Part shown: positions 52,962 to 61,327 of the stretch, in pieces
Position numbering within the stretch: position 1 is the stretch's first letter
How the letters are laid out: each line of letters begins with the position of its first letter
Assembly: GCF_004114995.1 (NCBI RefSeq)
Contig: NZ_SDJP01000014.1
Span: 16,507 to 80,506 of the forward strand
From: Halorubrum amylolyticum
GTDB lineage: Archaea > Halobacteriota > Halobacteria > Halobacteriales > Haloferacaceae
Reading direction: 5' to 3'
Length of the DNA stretch: 64,000 nucleotides
Notes under the pieces: model-generated
Told to the model about the DNA's origin: nothing
What the model saw: the letters and a program-made list of their open reading frames with translations, nothing else
Database searches by the model: none
Position numbers and translations under genes: made by a program

Positions 52962-53552
52962 TCAGGCCCGAAGTCGCTCGATCGCTCGCCGAAGCGTCCC
53001 CGTGATCAGCGCGAGACCGGGACGACCGTCGGCCAGCCACAGCGTAACGCCGAACACGACCGAGCCGAGCTGGAGCGCGATGACCGGAGTGAGTTCGAGG
53101 GTGAGGAGCTGCGCGACGTACTCGGTCAACAGCCCGGAGACGCCGTCGATGAAGGAGCCGCGGTCGGGCGGGGAGACGCGGCCGGCGATCGGCCACAGGA
53201 CCGGAGAGAGGTCGACTCGTCCCCGCGACAGCGACGCCGGGAGCACGTCGCCGACGAGGTGGAGCACGTACCCGATCAGGAAGGCGCCGCCGACCGCTCC
53301 CGCGCGCCGGCGCTCGGCGAGCGCGTACACGACGACCGCCGACGGAACGCCGAGGAACAGCGAGTGGGCCGCCGCGTACCCCGTACCGAACACGTTGAAC
53401 TCCCACGCGAGCGGCTTGTCGATCAGGTCCGGGAGCACGGAGCCGAACGCGAGCGCGACCGCGGGGGCGTCCCCGGGTCGCGACCGATACCTGCCGTGAA
53501 CGTACGTCGAGTAACACACGTAGGCGAACAGCGCGTGCTCCCAGGGCCACAT
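52962..53552 (-). CDS. Membrane-bound metal-dependent hydrolase (YdjM/DUF457-like)
   Basis: 196 residues. WPWEHALFAYVCYSTY, FGSVLPDLIDKP, AAHSLFLGVPSAVVVYAL and LHLVGDVLPASLS carry the conserved His and Asp residues of the family within four membrane helices. Members are predicted inner-membrane hydrolases; in haloarchaea they recur beside glycan genes. The C-terminal helices (TPVIALQLGSVVFGVTLWL) are less conserved. It converges on the isomerase gene. Confidence 0.85.
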   Translation of the reverse strand: MWPWEHALFAYVCYSTYVHGRYRSRPGDAPAVALAFGSVLPDLIDKPLAWEFNVFGTGYAAAHSLFLGVPSAVVVYALAERRRAGAVGGAFLIGYVLHLVGDVLPASLSRGRVDLSPVLWPIAGRVSPPDRGSFIDGVSGLLTEYVAQLLTLELTPVIALQLGSVVFGVTLWLADGRPGLALITGTLRRAIERLRA

Positions 53553-53632
53553 GTGACGAGGGACCCGTCGGTCGGAGGTAGTTATAAATGGGATACCGAG
53601 GGATCGGTCCCACCCGACGCGGTCGGGGTCAG

Positions 53633-53698
53633 TATCCGAATCGGGATCGGTATCCGAATCGGGATCGGTATCCGAATCGGGATCGGTATCCGAATCGG
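53633..53698. repeat. 18-bp tandem repeat, 3.7 perfect copies
   Basis: The unit TATCCGAATCGGGATCGG is repeated three full times and ends in a 12-base partial copy. It sits between the hydrolase gene's promoter side (TTATAAATG at about 53582) and the 3' end of the next gene. Each unit has an internal imperfect dyad (CCGAATCGG). Confidence 0.95.
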
Positions 53699-53721
53699 AG
53701 CCGACTCTCCGCGCGCCCCGG

Positions 53722-54156
53722 TTACCGACCGAGCGGCTCCCCGTCGAGCGAGACCTCCGCGTCGCCGTCGACGGTCACGTCGCGGATCTCGCCGCGGAAC
53801 CGGTAGCCGCGGTCGTCGTTCGCGACAGCCCCCTCCGCCGTCGATCCGGAGACGTGACCGGCGGTTCGATCCGTCGACTCGTCGGCGACGAACTCCCCGG
53901 CGACGGTCACCTCGTACGTGGACGGGGAGCCCGACCCGCGTATCCAGATCCGGCGGTCGAGGGTCCCCGCGTCGTCCGCCGACGCCGGGACGACCGCGTT
54001 CGTCCGACCGGTGAGCGTCGCGATCGTCGCGATCACCGCCCCGCCGAGGCGGGCGTACCCCCGACGCGTGACGCCGGTCGACTGGGACTCGTCCCGATCG
54101 GTGTCGGGGGGTTCGCCCCCCGTCGACTGCAGCCTGTGTGCCAGCTTGTGTGCCAT
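53722..54156 (-). CDS. Secreted or anchored small beta-domain protein with Tat-like signal
   Basis: 144 residues. A polar N-terminus leads to TRRGYARLGGAVIATIATLT, a twin-arginine-type signal. The rest is a single beta domain: RRIWIRGSGSPSTYEVTVAG, GHVSGSTAEGAVANDDRGYR and RFRGEIRDVTVDGDAEVSLD. This domain resembles the small C-terminal module seen on haloarchaeal surface polysaccharide-degrading proteins, but here it stands alone. A glycan-binding role is inferred. Confidence 0.75.
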   Translation of the reverse strand: MAHKLAHRLQSTGGEPPDTDRDESQSTGVTRRGYARLGGAVIATIATLTGRTNAVVPASADDAGTLDRRIWIRGSGSPSTYEVTVAGEFVADESTDRTAGHVSGSTAEGAVANDDRGYRFRGEIRDVTVDGDAEVSLDGEPLGR

Positions 54157-54289
54157 TGCGGCCGTTAATCCCCCGTTACCCGCAATAAATATTTGGTTTA
54201 TGATATATTCGGCGCGGCGTGACTGTCCCGACGCCCGAGACGTTTCGAAGCCGAGCCGCAGTCGCAGCGAACCGGTCGACTGCGTCGGA

Positions 54290-55438
54290 TTACCCGTCGT
54301 CGGGCCAGTCGTCCATCCCGCCGAGCTGTTCGGCCTCGTACATCTCTTCGAGGGGATTCCCCTCTAACTCCAGTGGGAGGTGGACCCGGCCGCGTCGCCG
54401 CGCGGACTCCCAGCTCGCGAACACCAGTTCGGTGCCGCGGAGGACGCGTCGGCCGGAGAAGACCGGCTCCGTCTCGGTCGACAGCGCGTCGACGAGGTGT
54501 TCGATCGCCTTCTCGTAGTGGGTCGGCGGGTCCGCGGGCCAGGTCACCCCCGGCAGGAACCCGGTGACTTTGCTGAGGGCCGCGTGAGCGATTCCGGGCG
54601 CCGAACCGTACACGTTCTCGTCGGTGTCGACGGTCCGCCACGCCCCGTCGGTCTGGACCCGGAGCGCCGTCCCGTCGTCGGTTTGGATCTCGATCGTCCC
54701 GTCCTCACCGACGAGCCGGAGGTAGGCGTCGACGCCGGTCACCCCGTCCTCCGCCGTCGACGCGACGCCGACGGTGCCGTCCGCGTACCGCCACTGCGCG
54801 ATCGACCGCGTCTCGTTGAGGGCGCCGAACCACCGGTTCTCGTGGGAGCAGTCGATCGCCGCGAGCGCCCACTCCGCGCGCGCGCCGTCCACGAAGAGGT
54901 CACAGAGGTCGAAGAGGTGGGAGCCGGCGTCGAAGAGGTTCACCTCGGACCACTCCAGCCGTTCGAGCTCGCCGATCTCCCCGTCGTCGAGCAGCCCCTT
55001 CGCCCGCAGGACCGGCTCGGCCAGCCGGCGCTGGTGGTCGATCGTCAGCTGCACGTCCTCGCGGTCGCAGACTTCCACCATGCGTCGGCAGTCGTCCCAC
55101 GCCGTCGCCATGGGCTTCTCGCAGTGGACCGCGTCGACCGACGGCGCGGACGCGCTGTCGACGACGAGGCCGGCGTGGATCGCCGGTGGCACGCAGACGC
55201 TCACGATGTCGGGCTCGACCGCCTCCAGCATGACCTCGTGGTCCTCGTAGACGGCGTCGACCCCGTGGTGTTCGGCGAACGCCTTGGCGTTCTCCGGAAC
55301 GATGTCCGCGCAGGCGACGAGCGAACACGAGTCGAGCCGCTGATACCCGGCGGCGTGGCGGTACGCCATCGCGAACCCGTCTCTATCCCGCGTTTCGGGG
55401 TCCTCGCCGGTCCCGATTATCGCGACACGGTATGTCAT
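54290..55438 (-). CDS. Gfo/Idh/MocA-family oxidoreductase
   Basis: 382 residues. The NAD-binding start YRVAIIGTGEDPETRDRDGF and SLVACADIVPENAKAFAEHH are followed by DIVSVCVPPAIHAGLVVDSA and the conserved CEKPMATAWDDCRRM with catalytic Lys. The C-terminal domain (LERLEWSEVNLFDAGSHLFD) holds the substrate His. These enzymes oxidise or epimerise sugars and sugar nucleotides. The ATG at 55438 gives the family start; the gene could act with the isomerase at 52 kb. Confidence 0.92.
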   Translation of the reverse strand: MTYRVAIIGTGEDPETRDRDGFAMAYRHAAGYQRLDSCSLVACADIVPENAKAFAEHHGVDAVYEDHEVMLEAVEPDIVSVCVPPAIHAGLVVDSASAPSVDAVHCEKPMATAWDDCRRMVEVCDREDVQLTIDHQRRLAEPVLRAKGLLDDGEIGELERLEWSEVNLFDAGSHLFDLCDLFVDGARAEWALAAIDCSHENRWFGALNETRSIAQWRYADGTVGVASTAEDGVTGVDAYLRLVGEDGTIEIQTDDGTALRVQTDGAWRTVDTDENVYGSAPGIAHAALSKVTGFLPGVTWPADPPTHYEKAIEHLVDALSTETEPVFSGRRVLRGTELVFASWESARRRGRVHLPLELEGNPLEEMYEAEQLGGMDDWPDDG

Positions 55439-55575
55439 TATACCACTCACGCCGGAGTGACGGAATAGTATACGTCTGCTAACGGCGCCGGCGGTCTCGG
55501 AACCGGTCAGGAAACGGAGGGATTCGCCGCGGGCGAGCCGTCGATTCCGGACGCGGCACCGCACGCGTCGAACGC

Positions 55576-55622
55576 GTCCGAGCGGTTCGGGATTCGCCGC
55601 GGGCGAGGCGAACCGCTCGGAC
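55576..55622. other. Perfect inverted repeat between divergent genes
   Basis: Arms GTCCGAGCGGTTCG and its exact complement (14 bases each) flank a 19-base loop. The loop is a second copy of a 19-mer, GGGATTCGCCGCGGGCGAG, that also occurs at 55519-55537. The hairpin lies between a minus-strand oxidoreductase and a plus-strand regulator. It could be a dimeric operator, a cruciform or the end of a mobile repeat. The whole gap (55439-55792) holds no gene. Confidence 0.85.
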
Positions 55623-55757
55623 GACCGCCTCAGGCCGGCATCGATCGATGGCTGAATCGGAAAACAGCCGGACCGAACTCCGGTGCCGAAGCTCGCAACC
55701 GAGTGTTCTGTTCGTCGGTTCGGGGCGTTCTCGAATTGTTAGAGAATGTTAATATCA

Positions 55758-55765
55758 GTATATCT
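55758..55765 (+). promoter_or_regulatory. TATA-like box of the membrane-tethered regulator
   Basis: AGTATATC is centred 31 bases before the ATG at 55793, in an AT-rich run (GTTAATATCAGTATATC); this fixes that start over the upstream ATG at 55703. Confidence 0.6.
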
Positions 55766-55792
55766 AAGGTAGTGTGCCGTGTGGAGAGCTTC

Positions 55793-56410
55793 ATGAGAGC
55801 GGGAAATTCGGGGTCACTCAGCGAGGATCAGCTCGGGTCCGATTCCAAGCCATCGACCGACGACGTATCGAACTTAGAGGCGATCGGCAAGGCATCACGG
55901 TCGAACGGATCGGCCCTCGAGAAGGGCGAGATATTCGATCTCCTGAAGAACAGCCGCCGGCGCAGCATCATTCAGTACCTCCGCACCCACGACGGGTACG
56001 CGGAACTCAACGACGTCGCCGAGCACATCGCGGCCGACGAGAACGACATCACGGTCAGGGAGCTCTCGTCCAACCAGCGGAAGCGGGTGTACATCGGCCT
56101 CTACCAGTGTCACCTCCCGAAGATGGACACGATGGGAGTCGTCGAGTACGACAAGAACCGCGGGACGATCGAACTGCAGGACTCGGTGTCCCAGCTGTTG
56201 GTTTACATGGATTCCGTCGACGAGGACGAACGCGAGGAACAGGCCCCGGACCGGGACCGGCTCGCGCCCGCGATCGCCGCCGCCGTCGTCGGCGTCGTCG
56301 GACTCGGAACGCTCGGGATCGGCGCCCTCGCGACCGTGCCGGCCGCCGGGTGGACGCTGCTGTGCGTCGCCGGAATCGTCGCCATCCTCGGGGTCCAGTA
56401 CGTGGACTGA
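55793..56410 (+). CDS. Membrane-tethered haloarchaeal winged-helix regulator
   Basis: 205 residues. EIFDLLKNSRRRSIIQYLRT is the first helix pair, ELSSNQRKRVYIGLYQCHLP the recognition region, and KMDTMGVVEYDKNRGTIELQ the wing. Two hydrophobic helices close it: PAIAAAVVGVVGLGTLGIGA and AGWTLLCVAGIVAILGVQYV. The gene ends VD. It is the same architecture as the next, convergent gene, suggesting a duplicated regulator pair. The first 40 residues are disordered. Confidence 0.85.
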   Translation: MRAGNSGSLSEDQLGSDSKPSTDDVSNLEAIGKASRSNGSALEKGEIFDLLKNSRRRSIIQYLRTHDGYAELNDVAEHIAADENDITVRELSSNQRKRVYIGLYQCHLPKMDTMGVVEYDKNRGTIELQDSVSQLLVYMDSVDEDEREEQAPDRDRLAPAIAAAVVGVVGLGTLGIGALATVPAAGWTLLCVAGIVAILGVQYVD

Positions 56411-56466
56411 CCGCGGTCTCCCTTCTCGCTGTCCAGCCCCTCCACCCTCCCCGCCCGCCGAACCGC

Positions 56467-56997
56467 TCAGTCGGTCACCAGCCGTTCGAGAAACGTGTAC
56501 TCCCCGCGTTTGACGGCCGTCTCGTAGTACTGGAACGTCGCCAGCGACATGACGGACACGGCGAACACGAGGCTCGGAAGGGCCGAGACCGCGCTCAGAA
56601 CTTGGACGACGCCGATCGCGACGCCGACCACCGCGAGCGCGCCGTAGTAGAGCGCCCACTGGCGGTCCGGATCGACGTCCTCGTTCAGAACGCGGGCGAC
56701 GTCCTCGACCCGGTCGGTGAGCGTGACGGTCTTCTCGTCGGCGTCGTACCGCACCAGCCCGACCTGTTCTAACTTCGGGACGTGGGTCTGGTACAGCGAG
56801 ATGTAGAACCGCTTTACGACGTCGCTGTCGACCGGCTCGTCGGTCCCGTTCGTCTCGTCGGCCGCCGTGTCTCGGGCCAGGGAACGGAGGTCCGCGCGCC
56901 CCCCGCGCCGATGCAGGTGATACAGGATCTGCCGGCGTCGTGAACTGCTCAGTACCTCGAACACCTCGTCTTTCGTGAGTTCCTCCGTCGAGTTCAT
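56467..56997 (-). CDS. Membrane-tethered haloarchaeal winged-helix regulator, second copy
   Basis: 176 residues. EVFEVLSSSRRRQILYHLHR, then FYISLYQTHVPKLEQVGLVR and DADEKTVTLTDRVEDVARVL form the same winged-helix domain as the gene before it. Two membrane helices follow (WALYYGALAVVGVAIGVVQV and SLVFAVSVMSLATFQYY) with a tail TAVKRGEYTFLERL. It converges on its paralogue, 56 bases apart. The pair flanks the wecB/wecC operon and may control it (inferred). Confidence 0.85.
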   Translation of the reverse strand: MNSTEELTKDEVFEVLSSSRRRQILYHLHRRGGRADLRSLARDTAADETNGTDEPVDSDVVKRFYISLYQTHVPKLEQVGLVRYDADEKTVTLTDRVEDVARVLNEDVDPDRQWALYYGALAVVGVAIGVVQVLSAVSALPSLVFAVSVMSLATFQYYETAVKRGEYTFLERLVTD

Positions 56998-57203
56998 GGG
57001 GTAGTCTCGTGATCGAACGGCGACTTTCGCCCCCTCTCTCGACGGGGACGGGCGGATGACAGACACGTGACGCCTCACTCAATTTGTTATCACGTCCATA
57101 TCGGGGAGCGAACGGGGGGCCGACCGGCGCGCGACGGGACGGACTCCCCGATACTCTCGTTCACGCACACATAACGAAACTCCGGGGGACCCACTGTCGC
57201 GGC

Positions 57204-57488
57204 ATGACCGACCCCCTCTTCGAACTGACCAGCTTTCAGCGGGACCTCCTCTACGTGGTCGTGGGGGAGACCGACCCGTCGGGGCAGGAGATCAAAGCCG
57301 AGCTCGAAACGGTGGTGGACGAGATCACCCACGGGAGACTGTATCCGAACCTCGACACGCTGGTCAAGAAGGGGTACGTCGAGAAGGGGGAGATCGACCG
57401 CCGGACCAACTTCTATCAGGTGACCGAGATGGGGTTCGAGGCGCTTCAGGCGCGACGGAACTGGGAGGACCGGTACGTGGATCTATGA
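57204..57488 (+). CDS. PadR-family transcriptional regulator
   Basis: 94 residues. LTSFQRDLLYVVVGETDPSG, then VDEITHGRLYPNLDTLVKKG and YVEKGEIDRRTNFYQVTEMG make the PadR winged helix with its wing Tyr. The short form lacks the long C-terminal dimer helix. Its stop overlaps the next small frame by ATGA, and a glycosyltransferase follows. A role as local regulator of the glycan operon is likely. Confidence 0.9.
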   Translation: MTDPLFELTSFQRDLLYVVVGETDPSGQEIKAELETVVDEITHGRLYPNLDTLVKKGYVEKGEIDRRTNFYQVTEMGFEALQARRNWEDRYVDL

Positions 57489-57781
57489 GCACGGAGTCCG
57501 CCGGACGGCCGGGTGATGCGGTGTATAACGAAGCCCGCTTCCGACGGGCGTTCAGCCAGCCACTCCGCGTCGCATCGGGCCTCGAACGCGGAGGCACCCA
57601 CACCCAACTCATGATCGCATCCAACGACAGAGCCGCAGACGGACGCCGACGACAGTTCCGGACTCGACGGGGCGGACTGACCGTAACCCGATCGGGCGGG
57701 CCGACCGCAACCCGATCGGGCGGACTGACCGCAACCCGATCGGACGGGCCGACCGCGGCCCGACACGGGGGGAGGAGCTGA
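57485..57781 (+). CDS. Possible small protein with octapeptide repeats (doubtful)
   Basis: 98 residues, starting in an ATGA overlap with the PadR gene and ending 1 base before the glycosyltransferase ATG. The first 40 residues (SAGRPGDAVYNEARFRRAFS) look ordinary; the last 40 are repeats of GG(L/P)TxTRS made by a 24-base DNA repeat. Perfect spacing supports translation. Arg-rich composition, unusual for a haloarchaeon, argues against. It may be a decaying gene. Confidence 0.4.
   Translation: MSTESAGRPGDAVYNEARFRRAFSQPLRVASGLERGGTHTQLMIASNDRAADGRRRQFRTRRGGLTVTRSGGPTATRSGGLTATRSDGPTAARHGGRS
57671..57766. repeat. 24-bp tandem repeat, four imperfect copies
   Basis: Units GGCGGACTGACCGTAACCCG or GGCGGGCCGACCGCAACCCG plus ATCG alternate. 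They lie just before the GGAGGAGCTG ribosome-binding site of the glycosyltransferase gene. Confidence 0.85.
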
Positions 57782-57782
57782 C

Positions 57783-58904
57783 ATGTACGACGGACGGAGC
57801 GTCGGGGTCGTCGTCCCCGCGTACAACGAGGCGGGCCACGTCGGCGGGGTGATCGAGACGATGCCCGGGTACGTCGACCGGATATACGCGGTCGACGACG
57901 CGTCGACCGACGGGACCTGGGAGGAGATCCGCGACTGCGCCCGGCGGATCAACGGTCGGGCCGCCGAGCCGTCGCCCGAGCGCGGCGCCGGCCCGCCGCG
58001 CGTCGTCACGCTCCGGCACGACCGGAACCGCGGCGCCGGGGCGGCGGTCAAGACCGGCTACTCGCGCGCGCTCGACGACGGGGTCGACGTCGTCGCCGTG
58101 ATGGACGGCGACGGGCAGATGGACCCGGCTCACCTAGAGCGGATCGTCGCCCCAGTCGCCGCGGGCGAGGTGACCTACGCGAAGGGGAACCGCCTCAGCT
58201 CCCGACGGGACTGCGAGCGGATGTCGCGCTGGCGGCTGTTCGGGAACGTTGCCCTGACCCTGCTGACCCGCGCCTCCAGCGGGTACTGGGAGGTCTCCGA
58301 CCCGCAGAACGGCTTCACGGCGATCTCGAACGACGGGCTCCGGCGGGTCCGGTTCGAGCGGCTCTACGACGAGTACGGCTTCCTCAACCACCTCCTGTTC
58401 GCGCTCAACCTCGACCGGGAGGAGATCGCCGACATCTCGCATCCCTCGGAGTACGGCGACGAGACGAGCAGCATCCGGTACGCGACGTTCGTGCCGCGGC
58501 TCTCGGCGCTTCTGGCCCGGAACTTCCTCGAACGCATCGGACGGTCGTACGTCCTCCGGCGGTTCCACCCGTTGGTCGTCTGCTACGCGCTGGGGGCGAC
58601 GGTCACGTTCACCGGGATCTTCGGGGGAATCTACGCCCTCTCGTCGGCGGCGGTCGACGCGTTCCTCGGCGGCATGGTGTCGGTTTCCGTCGGGGCCATC
58701 GGCGGGCTCCTGTTGACTCTCGGGATGTGGTTCGACGTGTCGGAGAACGACGGTCTCGTTCGGTCCGTCCCCGAACCGGCGGGGCCGAATCCCGAGGCGG
58801 GGCCGGGGATGGACGCCGACCGAGAGGCGGGGAGCGGCCAGCGGCTCCCCGTGTTTCAGGACGGCGGTGAGGTTGCCCGGCCCACGGAGGGGAAGACCGA
58901 ATGA
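57783..58904 (+). CDS. Glycosyltransferase family 2 (dolichyl-phosphate sugar synthase-like)
   Basis: 373 residues. VGVVVPAYNEAGHVGGVIET, RIYAVDDASTDGTWEEI, RGAGAAVKTGYSRAL and VAVMDGDGQMDPAHLERIVA are the DPM1-like GT-A motifs, and SDPQNGFTAISNDGLRRV is the acceptor motif. Two C-terminal helices (LGATVTFTGIFGGIYALSSA and VSVSVGAIGGLLLTLGMW) anchor it. It likely charges a lipid carrier with sugar. GGAGG lies 8 bases before the ATG. It overlaps wecB by ATGA. Confidence 0.93.
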   Translation: MYDGRSVGVVVPAYNEAGHVGGVIETMPGYVDRIYAVDDASTDGTWEEIRDCARRINGRAAEPSPERGAGPPRVVTLRHDRNRGAGAAVKTGYSRALDDGVDVVAVMDGDGQMDPAHLERIVAPVAAGEVTYAKGNRLSSRRDCERMSRWRLFGNVALTLLTRASSGYWEVSDPQNGFTAISNDGLRRVRFERLYDEYGFLNHLLFALNLDREEIADISHPSEYGDETSSIRYATFVPRLSALLARNFLERIGRSYVLRRFHPLVVCYALGATVTFTGIFGGIYALSSAAVDAFLGGMVSVSVGAIGGLLLTLGMWFDVSENDGLVRSVPEPAGPNPEAGPGMDADREAGSGQRLPVFQDGGEVARPTEGKTE

Positions 58905-60001
58905 CCGAGATCGCCTTCGTCCTCGGAACGCGGCCCGAGATCATCAAGCTCGCTCCCGTCATCCAGGCGTGCGAGCGACGGCGGATCGAGTACGCGATCG
59001 TCCATACCGGCCAGCACTACTCCGACAACCTCGACTCGGTGTTCTTCGACCAGCTCGACCTGCCGGACCCGGACTACGACCTGGCCGTCGGCTCCGGGTC
59101 CCACGGGAAACAGACCGCGGAGATGCTCGTCGAGGTCGAGCGCGTCCTCGACGAGACCGCGCCCGAAGTCGTGTTGGTTCAGGGGGACACCAACAGCGTG
59201 CTCGCCGGCGCGCTCGCCGCCAGCAAGATGGACACCGAGCTGGGCCACGTCGAGGCGGGACTCCGAAGCTTCGACCGCGGGATGCCCGAGGAGACGAACC
59301 GTGTGCTCGCCGACCACGCCGCGGACTACCACTTCCCGCCGACCGACCGCAGCAAGGGGCACCTCCTCCGCGAGGGGATCTCGGACTTCCGGATCACCGT
59401 CACGGGGAACACCGTGGTCGACGCGATACGGCGGAACCTCGACATCGCCCGCGAGAAGAGCACGGTCCTCGCGGACTTGGTTCTCGACGGCTCGCGCTTT
59501 TTCCTGCTGACGGCCCACAGAGCGGAGAACGTCGACGACGAGGAGCGCTTCAGGGGGCTCCTCGCTGGCGCCCACCGCGCCGGCGAGGCCCACGACGCCG
59601 ACGTGGTCTACCCGATGCACCCCCGGTCCCGGAGCCGCGTCGAGGAGTTCGACATCGACCTCCCGCCGCGCGTCCGGGCGGTCGAACCGCTGGACTACCT
59701 CGACTTCCTGCGAGCGGCGTCGTCGGCCGACCTGATCCTGACCGACTCCGGCGGGGTCCAAGAGGAGGCCTGCGTCCTCGGCGTCCCCTGCGTGACGATG
59801 CGGGACAACACCGAGCGCCCCGAGACCGTCGACGCGGGGGCGAACCGGCTCAGCTCCTGTGACCCGGCGCGGATCGAGCGGAGCGTCAGGGAGATGCTCG
59901 GGGCGAGCGACTGGGAGAACCCGTTCGGCGACGGCGCCGCCGCCGAGCGCATCCTGCGGGCGCTCCCAGTCGAGGCCCGGTCGAAGGAGGTGTCGCAGTG
60001 A
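58901..60001 (+). CDS. wecB: UDP-N-acetylglucosamine 2-epimerase (non-hydrolysing)
   Basis: 366 residues. VLGTRPEIIKLAPVIQACE, VHTGQHYSDNLDSVFFDQL, VQGDTNSVLAGALAASKMDT, GHVEAGLRSFDRGMPEETNR and LTAHRAENVDDEERF are all present, with SGGVQEEACVLGVPCVTMRD for UDP binding. The enzyme makes UDP-ManNAc from UDP-GlcNAc. It overlaps its neighbours on both sides by 4 bases, forming a tight GT2-wecB-wecC operon. Confidence 0.97.
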   Translation: MTEIAFVLGTRPEIIKLAPVIQACERRRIEYAIVHTGQHYSDNLDSVFFDQLDLPDPDYDLAVGSGSHGKQTAEMLVEVERVLDETAPEVVLVQGDTNSVLAGALAASKMDTELGHVEAGLRSFDRGMPEETNRVLADHAADYHFPPTDRSKGHLLREGISDFRITVTGNTVVDAIRRNLDIAREKSTVLADLVLDGSRFFLLTAHRAENVDDEERFRGLLAGAHRAGEAHDADVVYPMHPRSRSRVEEFDIDLPPRVRAVEPLDYLDFLRAASSADLILTDSGGVQEEACVLGVPCVTMRDNTERPETVDAGANRLSSCDPARIERSVREMLGASDWENPFGDGAAAERILRALPVEARSKEVSQ

Positions 60002-61287
60002 GCACCGTCTGCGTTCACGGGCTGGGGTACATCGGGCTGCCGACCGCCGCGATGCTCGCCAACTCCGGGCACGAGGTCCGCGGCTACGACGTCGACGGCG
60101 ACCTCGTCGCGGCCCTCCGCGCCGGCGACGTCGGCCTGAACGAACCGGGCCTCTCCGAGTTCGTCGCGCGAGCGCTCGACGACGGTACCCTGACGATCGC
60201 CGACGAGGTGCGGCCCGCGGAGTACCACCTCGTCTGCGTCCCGACCCCGTTCGACGAGGCCGAGCGGCGGGCGGACCTAGAGTACGTCCGGGCCGCGTCG
60301 AGGGCGATCCGTCCCGTCCTCCGCGAGGGGGACACGGTGATCCTCGAATCGACGGTCCCGCCGGGGGCGACCGCCTCGCAGATGCGACCGATCTTAGAGG
60401 AGTCGGGACTGAGCGCGGAGGAGGACTTCGGACTGGCCCACTGTCCGGAGACGGTGCTGCCCGGCAACATCATCGCGGAGCTCCGGGCGAACGACCGGAT
60501 CGTCGGCGGGCTGACCCCCGAGGCCACGTCGTCGGCGGCGGCGCTGTACGAGTCGTTCGTCGACGGGGAGATCCGCGCGACCGACGGGCCGACGACCGCC
60601 GAGTTCGTCAAGCTCATTCAGAACACGTTCCGGGACGTGAACGTCGGGTTGGCGAACGAGATCGCCCGGCTCGCCCACGACTACGGGATCGACTCGCGGG
60701 AGGCGATCGAGATGGCGAACGGCCACCCGCGGGTGGACCTCCTCCGGCCCGGGCCGGGCGTCGGCGGCCACTGCCTCCCGATCGACCCGTGGTTCCTCGG
60801 CGAGGGCTCCGACAGCCTCGACCTGATCGCGACCGCGCGGCGGGTGAACGACGGGATGGTCGGGTTCGTCGTCGAGCTCCTCCGCGAGCTCGTGCCCGAC
60901 CTGCGCGGGACGCGGATCGCGGTCCTCGGCGCGGCCTACAAGGGAAACGTCGACGATACTCGGATGAGCCCGGGCCTCGCGCTCGCGAGGGAGCTCCAGC
61001 ACGGACCGGAAGCGACGGCGCCGGCCACCGACGGCGGCGTGGCCGACGCCGTGAGCGTCGCCGTCCACGACCCGCACGTCGCGGACGCGACGCTCGACCT
61101 GCAGGCCCTCGACGACGCGACGCGGGACGCCGACGCGCTCGTCGTCGTCACCGACCACGACGAGTTCGCCGACCTCGACCCCGCCGAACTGGCGGGTCGG
61201 ATGGCGGTGCCGAACGCGGTGGACGCGACGGGCATACTGGACCTGGACCGGTGGCGGGACGCCGGCTTCGCGGTCCGGCGGGTCTGA
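59998..61287 (+). CDS. wecC: UDP-N-acetyl-D-mannosamine dehydrogenase (UDP-glucose/GDP-mannose dehydrogenase family)
   Basis: 429 residues from GTG. HGLGYIGLPTAAMLANSGHE binds NAD, EFVKLIQNTFRDVNVGLANE holds the catalytic Lys and Asn, and GVGGHCLPIDPWFLGEGSDS contains the catalytic Cys. The C-terminal domain (AVLGAAYKGNVDDTRMSPGL) binds the UDP-sugar. It oxidises UDP-ManNAc to UDP-ManNAcA. The direct coupling to WecB makes this specificity more likely than UDP-glucose. Confidence 0.93.
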   Translation: MSTVCVHGLGYIGLPTAAMLANSGHEVRGYDVDGDLVAALRAGDVGLNEPGLSEFVARALDDGTLTIADEVRPAEYHLVCVPTPFDEAERRADLEYVRAASRAIRPVLREGDTVILESTVPPGATASQMRPILEESGLSAEEDFGLAHCPETVLPGNIIAELRANDRIVGGLTPEATSSAAALYESFVDGEIRATDGPTTAEFVKLIQNTFRDVNVGLANEIARLAHDYGIDSREAIEMANGHPRVDLLRPGPGVGGHCLPIDPWFLGEGSDSLDLIATARRVNDGMVGFVVELLRELVPDLRGTRIAVLGAAYKGNVDDTRMSPGLALARELQHGPEATAPATDGGVADAVSVAVHDPHVADATLDLQALDDATRDADALVVVTDHDEFADLDPAELAGRMAVPNAVDATGILDLDRWRDAGFAVRRV

Positions 61288-61327
61288 GTCAGCCGGACCT
61301 AGCGTTCGGTTTTCGGAACCGGCACGG

